DNA from: Aidingimonas lacisalsi
GTDB taxonomy: Bacteria; Pseudomonadota; Gammaproteobacteria; Pseudomonadales; Halomonadaceae
DNA: 64,000 nt
Assembly: GCF_008079445.1 (NCBI RefSeq)
Contig: NZ_VRYH01000005.1
Coordinates: 124,001 to 188,000, forward strand
Direction of reading: 5' to 3'
Below are positions 9,179-16,925 of the stretch, one piece after another (positions within the stretch are counted from its first letter, which is position 1; each line of letters opens with the position of its first letter). The translations under genes and the position numbers were made by a program. The notes beneath the pieces were generated by a model. That model searched no databases and was not told the DNA's origin. It worked only from the letters and a program-made list of their open reading frames with translations.

Positions 9179-10305
9179 GCAGGAACTCCATCAGCCAGTG
9201 CTGTCTGCAGCGCCGGAGACAAACGTTCACCCCGCCATCCTTGTGGTAAAGGTAACGGATCGTCATGCAAGCTGGCAGCCACCAACGCTTCCATATCCCG
9301 GCGACGCATCAGTAATTCCGGTGCCACGCCCAGCTCACTGGCTTGTTGATTGACTACCGATTTCAGTGCTTTGATGCGTTTCTTGAAATCGCCACTCAAC
9401 GGCGAAGGCAGCGCCTTGGGCAACGACGCGTCGGGCACCTGACGCGCTTCATTCAGTAACGCCAGCAGGCTATCACCCTCCCGCTTGACCAGAGACGGTT
9501 TGACATCCTCCACTGCCGCCAACTCATAGCGGTTTTTCGGCATACCTTCAGCGATAGCGAATAACAGCTTGTCGCTGACCAACCACCCTCTCGGCACATC
9601 ACGACGGCGTACCTCTCCTTCACGCCACGCCGTCATACGCCGATAGGCCTCGATCTGACGCGGTGACAACCGCCATAACTGGCGATGACGTAGGTACCAT
9701 AGAGCATCATCACGGTCGTCACGGCCCGCCTGCGACACCAGGGCATCGCAATCGTCCTGCAGCCATGACAGGCGATCCAGTGCGAGCAGCGATTCTCGCT
9801 GTGCCTGCCATATCTCCAGCAGATAAACCACGTCAAGAGCGGCATACTGGCACTGGGCATCGGAAAGCGGGCGTTCCAACCAATTGGAGCGAGTCTCATC
9901 CTTGGGTAGCGACTCCCCGATCCAGTGCGCCACCAAACGTTGGTACCCCATGGCCGGATCTTCACCAAGCAACCCCTGGGCAAGCTGCGTATCGATCAAT
10001 GGCGATACTGTCACCCCGGCCCAGGCGCCCAGCACTTCGAGGTCCTCACTGGAGGCATGCAGCAATTTGATGGGACCCTGAGCAAGCATGTCCCGGCAGG
10101 CATCGGTCGCCGCGACAGCTTGCGGGTCGATCAAGTAGACAGGCCCACCGGCGGTGACTTGCACCAGGGCAGGCACAGGATGAAATGTCGATTCACGAAA
10201 GAACTCGGTATCCAGCGCCAGCGTATCGGCCTGCGCAAGCTCACGGCAAACCGCATCCAGCGCGTCAGCGGTGTCAATCCAATGGATGTCGGGGATCAAG
10301 GGCAT
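9175..10305 (-). CDS. rnd: Ribonuclease D
   Basis: With the ATG at 10305 the protein is 376 residues, close to E. coli RNase D. The DEDD 3'-5' exonuclease domain shows LALDTEFFRE, the motif around DTQLAQGLLG, and YAALDVVYLLEIW. HRDC-type helices occupy the C-terminal half. RNase D trims 3' ends of tRNA precursors and other structured RNAs. The ATG at 10305 has GGA 6 nt upstream; an ATG two codons earlier and a TTG farther upstream are alternatives. It is the first gene of the rnd-ycgL-ycgN operon. Confidence 0.92.
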   Translation of the reverse strand: MPLIPDIHWIDTADALDAVCRELAQADTLALDTEFFRESTFHPVPALVQVTAGGPVYLIDPQAVAATDACRDMLAQGPIKLLHASSEDLEVLGAWAGVTVSPLIDTQLAQGLLGEDPAMGYQRLVAHWIGESLPKDETRSNWLERPLSDAQCQYAALDVVYLLEIWQAQRESLLALDRLSWLQDDCDALVSQAGRDDRDDALWYLRHRQLWRLSPRQIEAYRRMTAWREGEVRRRDVPRGWLVSDKLLFAIAEGMPKNRYELAAVEDVKPSLVKREGDSLLALLNEARQVPDASLPKALPSPLSGDFKKRIKALKSVVNQQASELGVAPELLMRRRDMEALVAASLHDDPLPLPQGWRGERLSPALQTALADGVPA

Positions 10306-10331
10306 ATTCATTCCGGGTGGCAAAACGGCTG

Positions 10332-10937
10332 TCAGTCGCTTTGAAAAGGTTGACGACCGGTGAAAGCGCGACTCAGTGTGCCGCCATCGACGTATTCGAG
10401 TTCTCCCCCCATCGGCATGCCATAAGCCAGCCGCGATACGCGTAAATCTCGACCGGCCAGCTGAGCCGCAATATAGTGCGCAGTGGCTTCGCCCTCGGCA
10501 GTGGGGTTGGTCGCCAGTACGATCTCCTCGACGCCGCCTTCGTCAAGACGCGCCTCCAGTTGGTCCAGACCGATGTCTTCGGGACCGATACCGTCCAGTG
10601 GCGATAAGTGGCCATGGAGGACGAAGTACAGCCCCCGATAACCGCCGGCTTCCTCGAAAGCCAGCATATCGGCAGGCGATTCGACGATGCACAGGACACT
10701 TTCGTCTCGCCGCGGGTGACGACACAGACCGCATATCTCCTCTTCGGTCAGGGTACGGCAACGGGCGCAATAGCCTACCTTGTCCAGCGCCTCGGCAAGT
10801 ATCGAGGACATGCGCCTGCCACCGTCGCGATCACGCTCGAGCAAGTGCATCGCCATACGCTGGGCACTTTTTGGCCCCACACCGGGAAGCACCCGGAGCG
10901 ACTCCATCAATTGCTCGACCAGAGGCGAGAAACTCAT
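10332..10937 (-). CDS. recR: Recombination protein RecR
   Basis: The protein is about 201 residues, the usual RecR length. Visible parts are the helix-hairpin-helix ([20 protein letters not shown]), the four-cysteine zinc finger ([21 protein letters not shown]) and the Toprim domain ([26 protein letters not shown]). RecR works with RecO and RecF to load RecA at gapped DNA. The ATG overlaps the ybaB stop as TGATG. This is the standard dnaX-ybaB-recR operon, with all three genes on the minus strand. Confidence 0.96.
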   Translation of the reverse strand: MSFSPLVEQLMESLRVLPGVGPKSAQRMAMHLLERDRDGGRRMSSILAEALDKVGYCARCRTLTEEEICGLCRHPRRDESVLCIVESPADMLAFEEAGGYRGLYFVLHGHLSPLDGIGPEDIGLDQLEARLDEGGVEEIVLATNPTAEGEATAHYIAAQLAGRDLRVSRLAYGMPMGGELEYVDGGTLSRAFTGRQPFQSD

Positions 10938-11266
10938 CAAAAAGGCATCTTGAAACCGGGTGGCAAATTAAGACCGGCCGTAGCCTCCTCCATCTTTTCG
11001 CGGGAATTGGCCTCGACCTTGCGAACGGCATCATTGACGGCGGCCCCCAACAGATCTTCCAGCAGTTCCTTGTCTTCTTGCATGACGCTGGGGTCGATAT
11101 CCACCTTGCTGACATCATGGCGTCCGTTCATGGTGACCTTGATCATGCCGGCCCCCGCTTCGCCAATGACTTCAGCCTCCGCGACCTCTTCCTGGACACG
11201 CTGCATCTTTTCCTGCATTTCCTGGGCTTGTTTCATCAGGTTGCCCATTCCTTCGCCCTTCATCAT
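10937..11266 (-). CDS. ybaB: YbaB/EbfC family nucleoid-associated protein
   Basis: The 109-residue protein has the family pattern: an N-terminal amphipathic helix ([20 protein letters not shown]), the central [19 protein letters not shown] strand region, and a C-terminal PPGFKMPF tail. It is a small dimeric DNA-binding protein acting on the nucleoid. The chosen ATG at 11266 has GAGAGG 8 nt upstream; an in-frame GTG three codons earlier is less likely. It is flanked by dnaX upstream and recR downstream. Confidence 0.95.
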   Translation of the reverse strand: MMKGEGMGNLMKQAQEMQEKMQRVQEEVAEAEVIGEAGAGMIKVTMNGRHDVSKVDIDPSVMQEDKELLEDLLGAAVNDAVRKVEANSREKMEEATAGLNLPPGFKMPF

Positions 11267-11305
11267 GGCTAGCACCTCTCGAGAGTGGATCAGCGGGCCG
11301 TTGTA

Positions 11306-13297
11306 TCATGCCCCGTTGGTATGCGTTTCATCCGCTTGAGGTTGCGTTTGCACCGTGGTTTCCATCAACCGTGCACCGAACGCCTCCTGCATCTTCTGGA
11401 TATGCGGGTCACGATGCAATGCTTCAACCGCACGCGCTTTCTGTTCGGCGTCATGCCGCTGTGCCAAGGCACGCGGTGTTTCAACCGTGCCGGATAACTC
11501 GCCGGCAACGATCGATAACTGCCGCTCGACGCCAGCATCGGCCAGTGCCTTGCGAATGCGCTCGACATGAATGTCGGCGTTCATCGCTGCCTGAGACGGA
11601 TCCAGTCGCATGACCAATGTATCGCCATCATCACTTTCGACCACACAATGCGCAGCCAGGTTGCGGGTCAGTCCACCGAGTTCGAGCCGTTGGAACAGTG
11701 TCAGCCAGTCGTCGTGACCAAACTCGCCCGACGCCGACGCGGGTTCCGCTGAGACCGTTTCGGGCTCCGCTACCGTTGCCAGCGCCGACTCGGTCATCGT
11801 GGGGTCGGTAGCTTGGGCATCAGACGGTTCGCTCATTGCCGGGTCGGACAGTGGCTCGGCCACGGACGGTTCCGCCACCGGGGCATCCGATGCCAGTGGC
11901 TCGCGCGCCGCCACTTCGGACATGAGCCCCTCCGACACCGCCTCCTCGGCACCTGTGCTCTCCGCCACCGATACGTCTGTTTCCGGTTCGGCAGAGAAGG
12001 CTTCCGACTCGCTGACAGTCGATGTCGGCAATGGTTCGTCGGCAGGCGCCGACAGCGCATCCGATGCCTCCGTGTTCGCCTCATGCGCTTCCGTCACCGG
12101 ATCGGCTTCCGCAGAGGGAGCCGGTTTGTCCGGTGCTGGCGTCGAACTGGGTGACGCATTCAACGGTAGTGGCGTCTTGGCCGGCTTGGGAACGCCTTGA
12201 GGCCGAAACGCCAGCATTCGCAGCAACGTCATTTCCAGCGCCGAACGCAGATCGGGGGCATGTTCCATGTCACCGCGCCCTTGCAGACCAATCTGGTAGT
12301 AGAGCTGTACATCCTCGGCAGTGAACCGTGCCGCCATCGCCAGCAAGGTATCACGATCGCCATGACTATTGTCCAAAGCCTCAGGCACCATCTGCGCTAC
12401 GGCCAGGCGATGCAGTATGCCGACCAGATCGTCGAGTACACCGGCAAAATCCGGTCCCTGTTCGGCCAATGCAGCGACTTCAGACAGCACGCGTTGCGCA
12501 TCGACATCGGCCAGCGCCTCGATCAAGGCCAGCAAGTGGCGATGATCCAGAGTCCCCAGCATTGCCGACACATCGGCATGCCGTACTTCCCCTTGACCGA
12601 AGGCGATTGCCTGATCGGTCAAGCTCATGGCATCACGCATGGAGCCATTCGCCGCCTTGCCCAGCAACCAGAGCGCACTTTCTTCGCAGGGCACCGACTC
12701 GGCATCAAGCACTTGACGCAAATACTCGACGATCGGTTCGGGCGGCATGTTCTTGAGGCTGAACTGCAGACAACGCGACAGTACCGTAACCGGCAATTTC
12801 TGCGGATCGGTCGTGGCAAGCAGGAACTTGACGTGGGGCGGCGGCTCTTCGAGCGTCTTGAGCAGCGCATTGAAACTGTGCGACGACAGCATGTGCACCT
12901 CATCGACGAGGTACACCTTGTAGCGCCCTTGGGTCGGCGCGTACTGGACATTATCCAGGAGTTCGCGGGTGTCCTCGACCTTGGTGCGAGAGGCAGCATC
13001 GACTTCGATCAGGTCGACGAACCGCCCTTCGTCGATCGTGCGGCAATTTTCGCATTCGCCGCACGGCATCGACGTAACGCCTTCATCGCCGCGTCCATTG
13101 GCCGTACAATTCAGACACTTGGCCAGGATTCTCGCTAACGTGGTCTTGCCGACGCCACGGGTCCCCGTGAACAGGTAGGCATGATGCAGACGCCCCTGGT
13201 CGAGCGCATTGACGAGTGCGCGACGGACATGCTCCTGCCCGACCAGTTCATGAAACGTGCGTGGACGCCATTTACGTGCCAGTACCTGATAACTCAT
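11306..13297 (-). CDS. dnaX: DNA polymerase III subunits tau/gamma
   Basis: The 663-residue protein contains an N-terminal AAA+ clamp-loader ATPase: MSYQVLARKWRPRTFHELVGQEHV, Walker A GTRGVGKTT, four-cysteine zinc module CLNC..CGECENC, and DEVHMLSSHSFNALLKTLEEPP. Between roughly residues 385 and 525 there is a long Ala/Ser/Glu/Pro-rich acidic linker with degenerate repeats such as VAEP, MSEP and ESA. A conserved tau C-terminal domain follows. I saw no A AAA AAG slippery heptamer in the linker, so a separate gamma product made by frameshifting is not evident. The gene heads the dnaX-ybaB-recR operon. Confidence 0.96.
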   Translation of the reverse strand: MSYQVLARKWRPRTFHELVGQEHVRRALVNALDQGRLHHAYLFTGTRGVGKTTLARILAKCLNCTANGRGDEGVTSMPCGECENCRTIDEGRFVDLIEVDAASRTKVEDTRELLDNVQYAPTQGRYKVYLVDEVHMLSSHSFNALLKTLEEPPPHVKFLLATTDPQKLPVTVLSRCLQFSLKNMPPEPIVEYLRQVLDAESVPCEESALWLLGKAANGSMRDAMSLTDQAIAFGQGEVRHADVSAMLGTLDHRHLLALIEALADVDAQRVLSEVAALAEQGPDFAGVLDDLVGILHRLAVAQMVPEALDNSHGDRDTLLAMAARFTAEDVQLYYQIGLQGRGDMEHAPDLRSALEMTLLRMLAFRPQGVPKPAKTPLPLNASPSSTPAPDKPAPSAEADPVTEAHEANTEASDALSAPADEPLPTSTVSESEAFSAEPETDVSVAESTGAEEAVSEGLMSEVAAREPLASDAPVAEPSVAEPLSDPAMSEPSDAQATDPTMTESALATVAEPETVSAEPASASGEFGHDDWLTLFQRLELGGLTRNLAAHCVVESDDGDTLVMRLDPSQAAMNADIHVERIRKALADAGVERQLSIVAGELSGTVETPRALAQRHDAEQKARAVEALHRDPHIQKMQEAFGARLMETTVQTQPQADETHTNGA

Positions 13298-13450
13298 GCG
13301 GCGCGGGATCCTTCAGCGATGCGGCCGCTATACGGCCCCAGTGAAACGGCGAATGTCGATGATAACGTGACGTGCCGAACGATAACCCGTCATTCTAGCG
13401 ACTGGAAACAAAGGCGGAAAGCTCCTCTTCTCGATGCAACGACGCTCGCT

Positions 13451-14017
13451 TCATGAATCTGATGCCGCATGCACCGTTACCGCCAGCGATACCGCTTTCT
13501 CCAGGTCATTACGGTTCAATGCTTCCATCAAGGCGGGACGATCCTGGGTCAGAGCGCGGATGACATTGATGGCGCGCTGCAATACCCACTCGCGTTGGGC
13601 CTCGTCGTCGGTCAATGCGAGCAAGGGCTCCATGATGCGCGCATAAACGACGGTCGGCACCTGCCCGGCATCATTGCCCGGACGATACTCCCGGCCTTGC
13701 TGACAGACACCCGACGGTGTGCCCTCCGGTACGTGAAGCGAGCGGTTCGCCGCCTCCTCGCCGGGCAGCGAGCCTTCACCGGCCGCCAGCCACCCCACCG
13801 AGACCCCCAGGGCACTGGCCAGAACCACCAATTTGTCAGCCCCTGGCAATGACGATCCGCTCAAATATTTTCTTATCAAACTTTGTGCAATACCGGTGTC
13901 TCGCTCGAGAGCGTATGCCGACCGCTCCCCCATCGCCTGACGAAGGCGTAGGCAGAACCCCTCGACATCCCAAGCTTGAAGGCCATGACTGCGGGACTTA
14001 ACGGATTGATGCGCCAC
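13451..14017 (-). CDS. XRE-family (phage repressor-like) transcriptional regulator
   Basis: The product is about 188 residues from a GTG at 14017 with GGAG 7 nt upstream. An N-terminal helix-turn-helix of the Cro/CI type is visible (residues about 20-70, including YALERDTGIAQSLIRKYLSGSSLPGADKLVVLASALGVSVGWLAAGE). An uncharacterised C-terminal domain follows that lacks an obvious S24 peptidase motif. It is transcribed divergently from a Ner/Nlp-type gene, the layout of repressor and Ner in Mu-like phages. A palindrome at 14033-14052 lies in the shared promoter region. The block sits between ffs and dnaX and is probably a domesticated phage remnant. Confidence 0.82.
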   Translation of the reverse strand: MAHQSVKSRSHGLQAWDVEGFCLRLRQAMGERSAYALERDTGIAQSLIRKYLSGSSLPGADKLVVLASALGVSVGWLAAGEGSLPGEEAANRSLHVPEGTPSGVCQQGREYRPGNDAGQVPTVVYARIMEPLLALTDDEAQREWVLQRAINVIRALTQDRPALMEALNRNDLEKAVSLAVTVHAASDS

Positions 14018-14032
14018 GTCGGACTCCAAGCC

Positions 14033-14052
14033 ATTGATATATCATGATCAAT
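14033..14052. promoter_or_regulatory. Putative repressor operator palindrome
   Basis: ATTGATATATCATGATCAAT has perfect 6-bp inverted arms (ATTGAT/ATCAAT) around an 8-bp centre. A further ATCAAT half-site occurs about 10 bp downstream. It lies in the AT-rich 125-bp region between the divergent XRE and Ner-type genes. This is where a phage-type repressor would be expected to bind. Binding by the adjacent XRE protein is inferred. Confidence 0.5.
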
Positions 14053-14142
14053 AAAAATACAATCAATGAATTACGCATATGGATAGCAATAAACATCTAT
14101 TTGTGATTGCATAGAGCTTCATACTATTGCACCGTTTCCGTC

Positions 14143-14412
14143 ATGAACGAAAAACAGCGAGTAAAAAAACCGGCCTCTGGGGACTGGCATCGTGCCGATA
14201 TCGTAGCGGCCCTTCACAAGGCCGGCTGGACGCTGCGCAAGCTGGCCGCTCACCACGGTTATCGACAAGCGACCACGTTATCCGTGGCCCTGGATCGCCC
14301 CTGGCCCAAGGGCGAACGTCTCATCGCCAATGCGATCGGCGTCGACCCAGCCACCATCTGGCCGTCTCGCTATAACGACAACGTACTGCGGCAACATGAG
14401 CGTAAAGAATAG
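14143..14412 (+). CDS. Ner/Nlp (SfsB-like) family DNA-binding protein
   Basis: The 89-residue protein is strikingly like the Mu Ner/Nlp family. It has DWHRADIVAALHKAGWTLRKLAAHHGY, then LSVALDRPWPKGERLIANAIGV and IWPSRY near the end, covering the whole HTH domain. Ner proteins repress early phage transcription; the chromosomal relative Nlp/SfsB activates sugar genes. The ATG at 14143 has only a weak ribosome site; a TTG 12 codons upstream also exists. It is divergent from the XRE repressor and followed, 103 bp later, by the DUF2201-like gene. Confidence 0.85.
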   Translation: MNEKQRVKKPASGDWHRADIVAALHKAGWTLRKLAAHHGYRQATTLSVALDRPWPKGERLIANAIGVDPATIWPSRYNDNVLRQHERKE

Positions 14413-14515
14413 CAGCCCATCGGCATGAAGTCGCCCGCCGATAACTGCGAATACGCATGCCGATGACACGAGCCTGGAACGAGATGTGAATGCTTGCAGT
14501 CACCAGGAGATCATC

Positions 14516-15223
14516 ATGCCCGAGAATGCACCGACCATACTGAAGGACCGCCAAGGCGGCATGGAGACGCCTCGTGCGCCTTCCGCCACTGAACGGATGG
14601 TGAAACAGAGACAACGAACGGCGTGGCAAGCCGACTGCGACAGCCTGCTCGCGGCGCATCCCTTCACGGGGGCGCTGACTCGGTCGCTGGACCCGGTTCC
14701 CGTGATCGACAGCCGCCTACCCACCCTGATGACCGATGGCCATCACCTGTTCGCCAACGTCCACTTCATTGCCCGTCTTTCGGCGAAGATGCGACGGTTC
14801 CTGCTGGCCCATGCCGCCTATCATTGTGTGGGAGGACATTTTCTGCCCACCAGCAAACCGGACAAGCACCGCTGGACGCTAGCCTGCGAACATACCGTCA
14901 ACTATCTCGCGTTACTGGAACGTATCGACATCCCGGCCCAGGCAATCCTGTATCCTGCCCAAGCCGGCAAGGATATCGTGAGCGTATACGAATGGCTGGC
15001 ACACCACCCCTGCCCGAGTCGTGACCAGCCGCTGGACATCCACCGGCCAGACCTACGGCTCGCCGGCTCGCGTATCGCCATCATCGATCCGGACTTCCAG
15101 CCGCACACGCCCGACCCGACAGTGGCTCGTGACTGGCGTGATCTGGCCGTGACGCACGCCTGCCAATCCGACATGATTGATCAGGAAATACTCACTTACC
15201 TACTGGCGCCGGTCGATCGCTAG
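14516..15223 (+). CDS. DUF2201-like putative metallopeptidase domain protein with degenerate HAAYH site
   Basis: The 235-residue protein (ATG at 14516, AGGAG 6 nt upstream) resembles the N-terminal metallopeptidase-like domain of DUF2201 proteins. The pattern is a FIARLS.KMRRFLLAH segment, a histidine cluster, then W..ACEHTVNY and a helix ending in VYEWLA. The expected HExxH reads H99-A-A-Y-H103 with His108 following, so the catalytic glutamate is missing. The C-terminal VWA-like half normally present in DUF2201 proteins is absent; the protein stops shortly after RDWRDLAVTHACQ. It may be an inactive metal-binding protein. It follows the Ner-type gene in the same direction. Confidence 0.6.
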   Translation: MPENAPTILKDRQGGMETPRAPSATERMVKQRQRTAWQADCDSLLAAHPFTGALTRSLDPVPVIDSRLPTLMTDGHHLFANVHFIARLSAKMRRFLLAHAAYHCVGGHFLPTSKPDKHRWTLACEHTVNYLALLERIDIPAQAILYPAQAGKDIVSVYEWLAHHPCPSRDQPLDIHRPDLRLAGSRIAIIDPDFQPHTPDPTVARDWRDLAVTHACQSDMIDQEILTYLLAPVDR

Positions 15224-15318
15224 CCACTGCGCCATGCATGGCAACAAGCCTGCATCATGCGTTTGCAAAGGGAGGTAAACAAGCCAATAGCCAGAGGCGA
15301 TAACGGCCTTGAAAGGAG

Positions 15319-15428
15319 GCGGCCCCCGACAGCCGCATCCCGGCACACGCAGCCACCACTACCGTTGCTCCCTTCCGGGCCTGGCGGGGTTTGCGGTTTA
15401 GCGTTGCGGGAGGACCGACGAGGGCCAC
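15319..15428 (-). ncRNA. ffs: 4.5S signal recognition particle RNA
   Basis: On the minus strand this about 110-nt segment has the 4.5S RNA core: TCCTCCCGCAACGCT near the 5' side, the conserved GGCCCGGAAGG...GCA apical region, and GTGTGCCGGGATG on the return strand. Ends pair as GGCCCTCG with GGGGGCC. It is the RNA of the SRP, which together with Ffh targets membrane proteins. In many bacteria ffs lies directly upstream of dnaX; here about 2 kb of phage-like genes separate them. Ends are estimated to a few bases. Confidence 0.93.
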
Positions 15429-15436
15429 CATAACAC

Positions 15437-15454
15437 CATTAGCCGATGGCTAAT
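15437..15454. repeat. 8-bp perfect inverted repeat just upstream of ffs
   Basis: CATTAGCC-GAT-GGCTAATG is a perfect inverted repeat lying about 10-26 bp upstream of the estimated ffs 5' end, thus overlapping its promoter region. No T-run follows on either side, so it is not an obvious terminator. It may be an operator; no protein can be assigned. Confidence 0.4.
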
Positions 15455-15665
15455 GCTCTCGGGGATAGCCGCGACATCAACGGCTTATCCGAGGGAAGCG
15501 CACTATAACAGTCGGTTCCCGCACGAGCAATAGCCCAAACGCCGCCGGACGCCAAGTCGCTGCCGACCACGCTACTCTCACGTCCTGAAGGGATACCGTC
15601 ATGGCGATACATCGCCAAGAGGTGTAGCTTGATTGTTGAATGCTATCCATCGGGAGACATACAGC

Positions 15666-16889
15666 ATGAAGAAGGATCCGAACAAGGGTTATGTCGCGTT
15701 TCTCGGTTGGAGCCTCAATGCCGTGGAAGCCGCCGAAAACTTCGACAGGCGCTATGTCGTCGTCGCTCCGCCATGGGCGGAAGCGTACTGCCAGGAACAC
15801 GACATCCCCTACGTTCCGTGGGATTTCGAGCGACTCAACGACCGCTCCATGGAAATCGCCCAGACGCTGCAGGATATGGGAGTGGACGTCGCCATCCCAC
15901 TATTCGAGGAAACCGTCGAATGGGCCGGCGCCATCAATTCCGTCCTGCTCGACAACCCCCGTCTTTATGGCCAATCATTGCTGCTACGCGACAAGGCGTT
16001 GATGAAACGCCGTGCGCAATTGGGTGGCATTCGTGTCGGCATTTTCGAGGAAGCTCATGATCATGACGATGTCATCCGCTTCCTCAAGCGCGTCAATCAG
16101 ACGCTACTCAAGCTCGACGGCGACCCCAACGATCCCATTCATCTGAAGGCATTCGACAAGGCCGGCTGCCTCGGGCACCGCGTCATCCGCACGCCTGATG
16201 AAGTCGATACCATCCCCGAGGAAGAGTTTCCGGTACTGATGGAATCTCACCTCGACGGTTGGGAGTTCGCGGTCGAGGCATGGATCCACGATGGCAAGAT
16301 TCGCTTCCTGAACATTTCCGAGTATGTGACGCTGGGATACTCGGTATTCGTGCCGGCAACGCCCGAGCTGGAGAAGTATCGTGCGCAGATCACCGCCCAG
16401 ATCGAAAAATTGATCAAGACGTTCGATATCGATTTCGGCTTCATCCATCCGGAGTACTTCGTTACCAGCGATGGCGAAATGTACTTCGGGGAAGTGGCCT
16501 ATCGGCCCCCCGGCTTCAAGGTGTTCGAACTTCTGGAGCGGGCTTACGGCTTCAATGCCTACCAGGGTTTGATCCTCGCGTTCGATCCCAAGACGACCGA
16601 GGAGGAGATCACGGCCTTCTTTCCCCGCGAGGTGGTCGACGCCAAGGGGCATGCCGGCTGCTTCGGCGTCTACCCACGCCGACGTGTGGTCAGTCGCCTG
16701 GAAATCCCGGAAGAGACCGAAGATCACCTCTATTTCGAATCGCATGAACTGACGGCACCGCAAGAGGAGACCGTAACCAAACGCACGGCCTTCGGGACCC
16801 ACTGGGGGCTAGTCTACTTCTTCGGTGAAGATCCCCATACGATGCGGGATCTGCTGAAACATCAGGAGTCTCTGGATTTCTATGTATAA
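15666..16889 (+). CDS. ATP-grasp domain protein, partner of a papain-like protein
   Basis: The 407-residue protein (ATG at 15666 with GGGAGA upstream) has ATP-grasp features. These are a preATP-grasp Rossmann-like half, LLRDKALMKRRAQ at the entry to the ATP lobe, PVLMESHLDGWEFAVEAWIHDG in the middle, and FGEVAYRPPGFKVFELLERAYG as the metal/phosphate segment. Such enzymes join a carboxylate to an amine or thiol through an acyl-phosphate. The substrate is not apparent. The next gene starts 36 bp later in the same direction and encodes a large protein with a possible Cys-His-Asn triad. The two are likely co-transcribed and functionally linked. Confidence 0.8.
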   Translation: MKKDPNKGYVAFLGWSLNAVEAAENFDRRYVVVAPPWAEAYCQEHDIPYVPWDFERLNDRSMEIAQTLQDMGVDVAIPLFEETVEWAGAINSVLLDNPRLYGQSLLLRDKALMKRRAQLGGIRVGIFEEAHDHDDVIRFLKRVNQTLLKLDGDPNDPIHLKAFDKAGCLGHRVIRTPDEVDTIPEEEFPVLMESHLDGWEFAVEAWIHDGKIRFLNISEYVTLGYSVFVPATPELEKYRAQITAQIEKLIKTFDIDFGFIHPEYFVTSDGEMYFGEVAYRPPGFKVFELLERAYGFNAYQGLILAFDPKTTEEEITAFFPREVVDAKGHAGCFGVYPRRRVVSRLEIPEETEDHLYFESHELTAPQEETVTKRTAFGTHWGLVYFFGEDPHTMRDLLKHQESLDFYV

Positions 16890-16925
16890 TCCTAGAGAAC
16901 AAGCCTGTTAATACGAGGAGTGGGC

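Noticed and set aside
11700-12180. Repeat-like acidic segment in dnaX taken as a possible insertion
   Set aside because: The linker between the clamp-loader and tau C-terminal domains is known to vary in length and composition; the frame is intact.
12197-13138. Plus-strand frame of more than 300 codons opposite dnaX
   Set aside because: It is antisense to the conserved ATPase domain of dnaX, has no homology-like features and no ribosome site.
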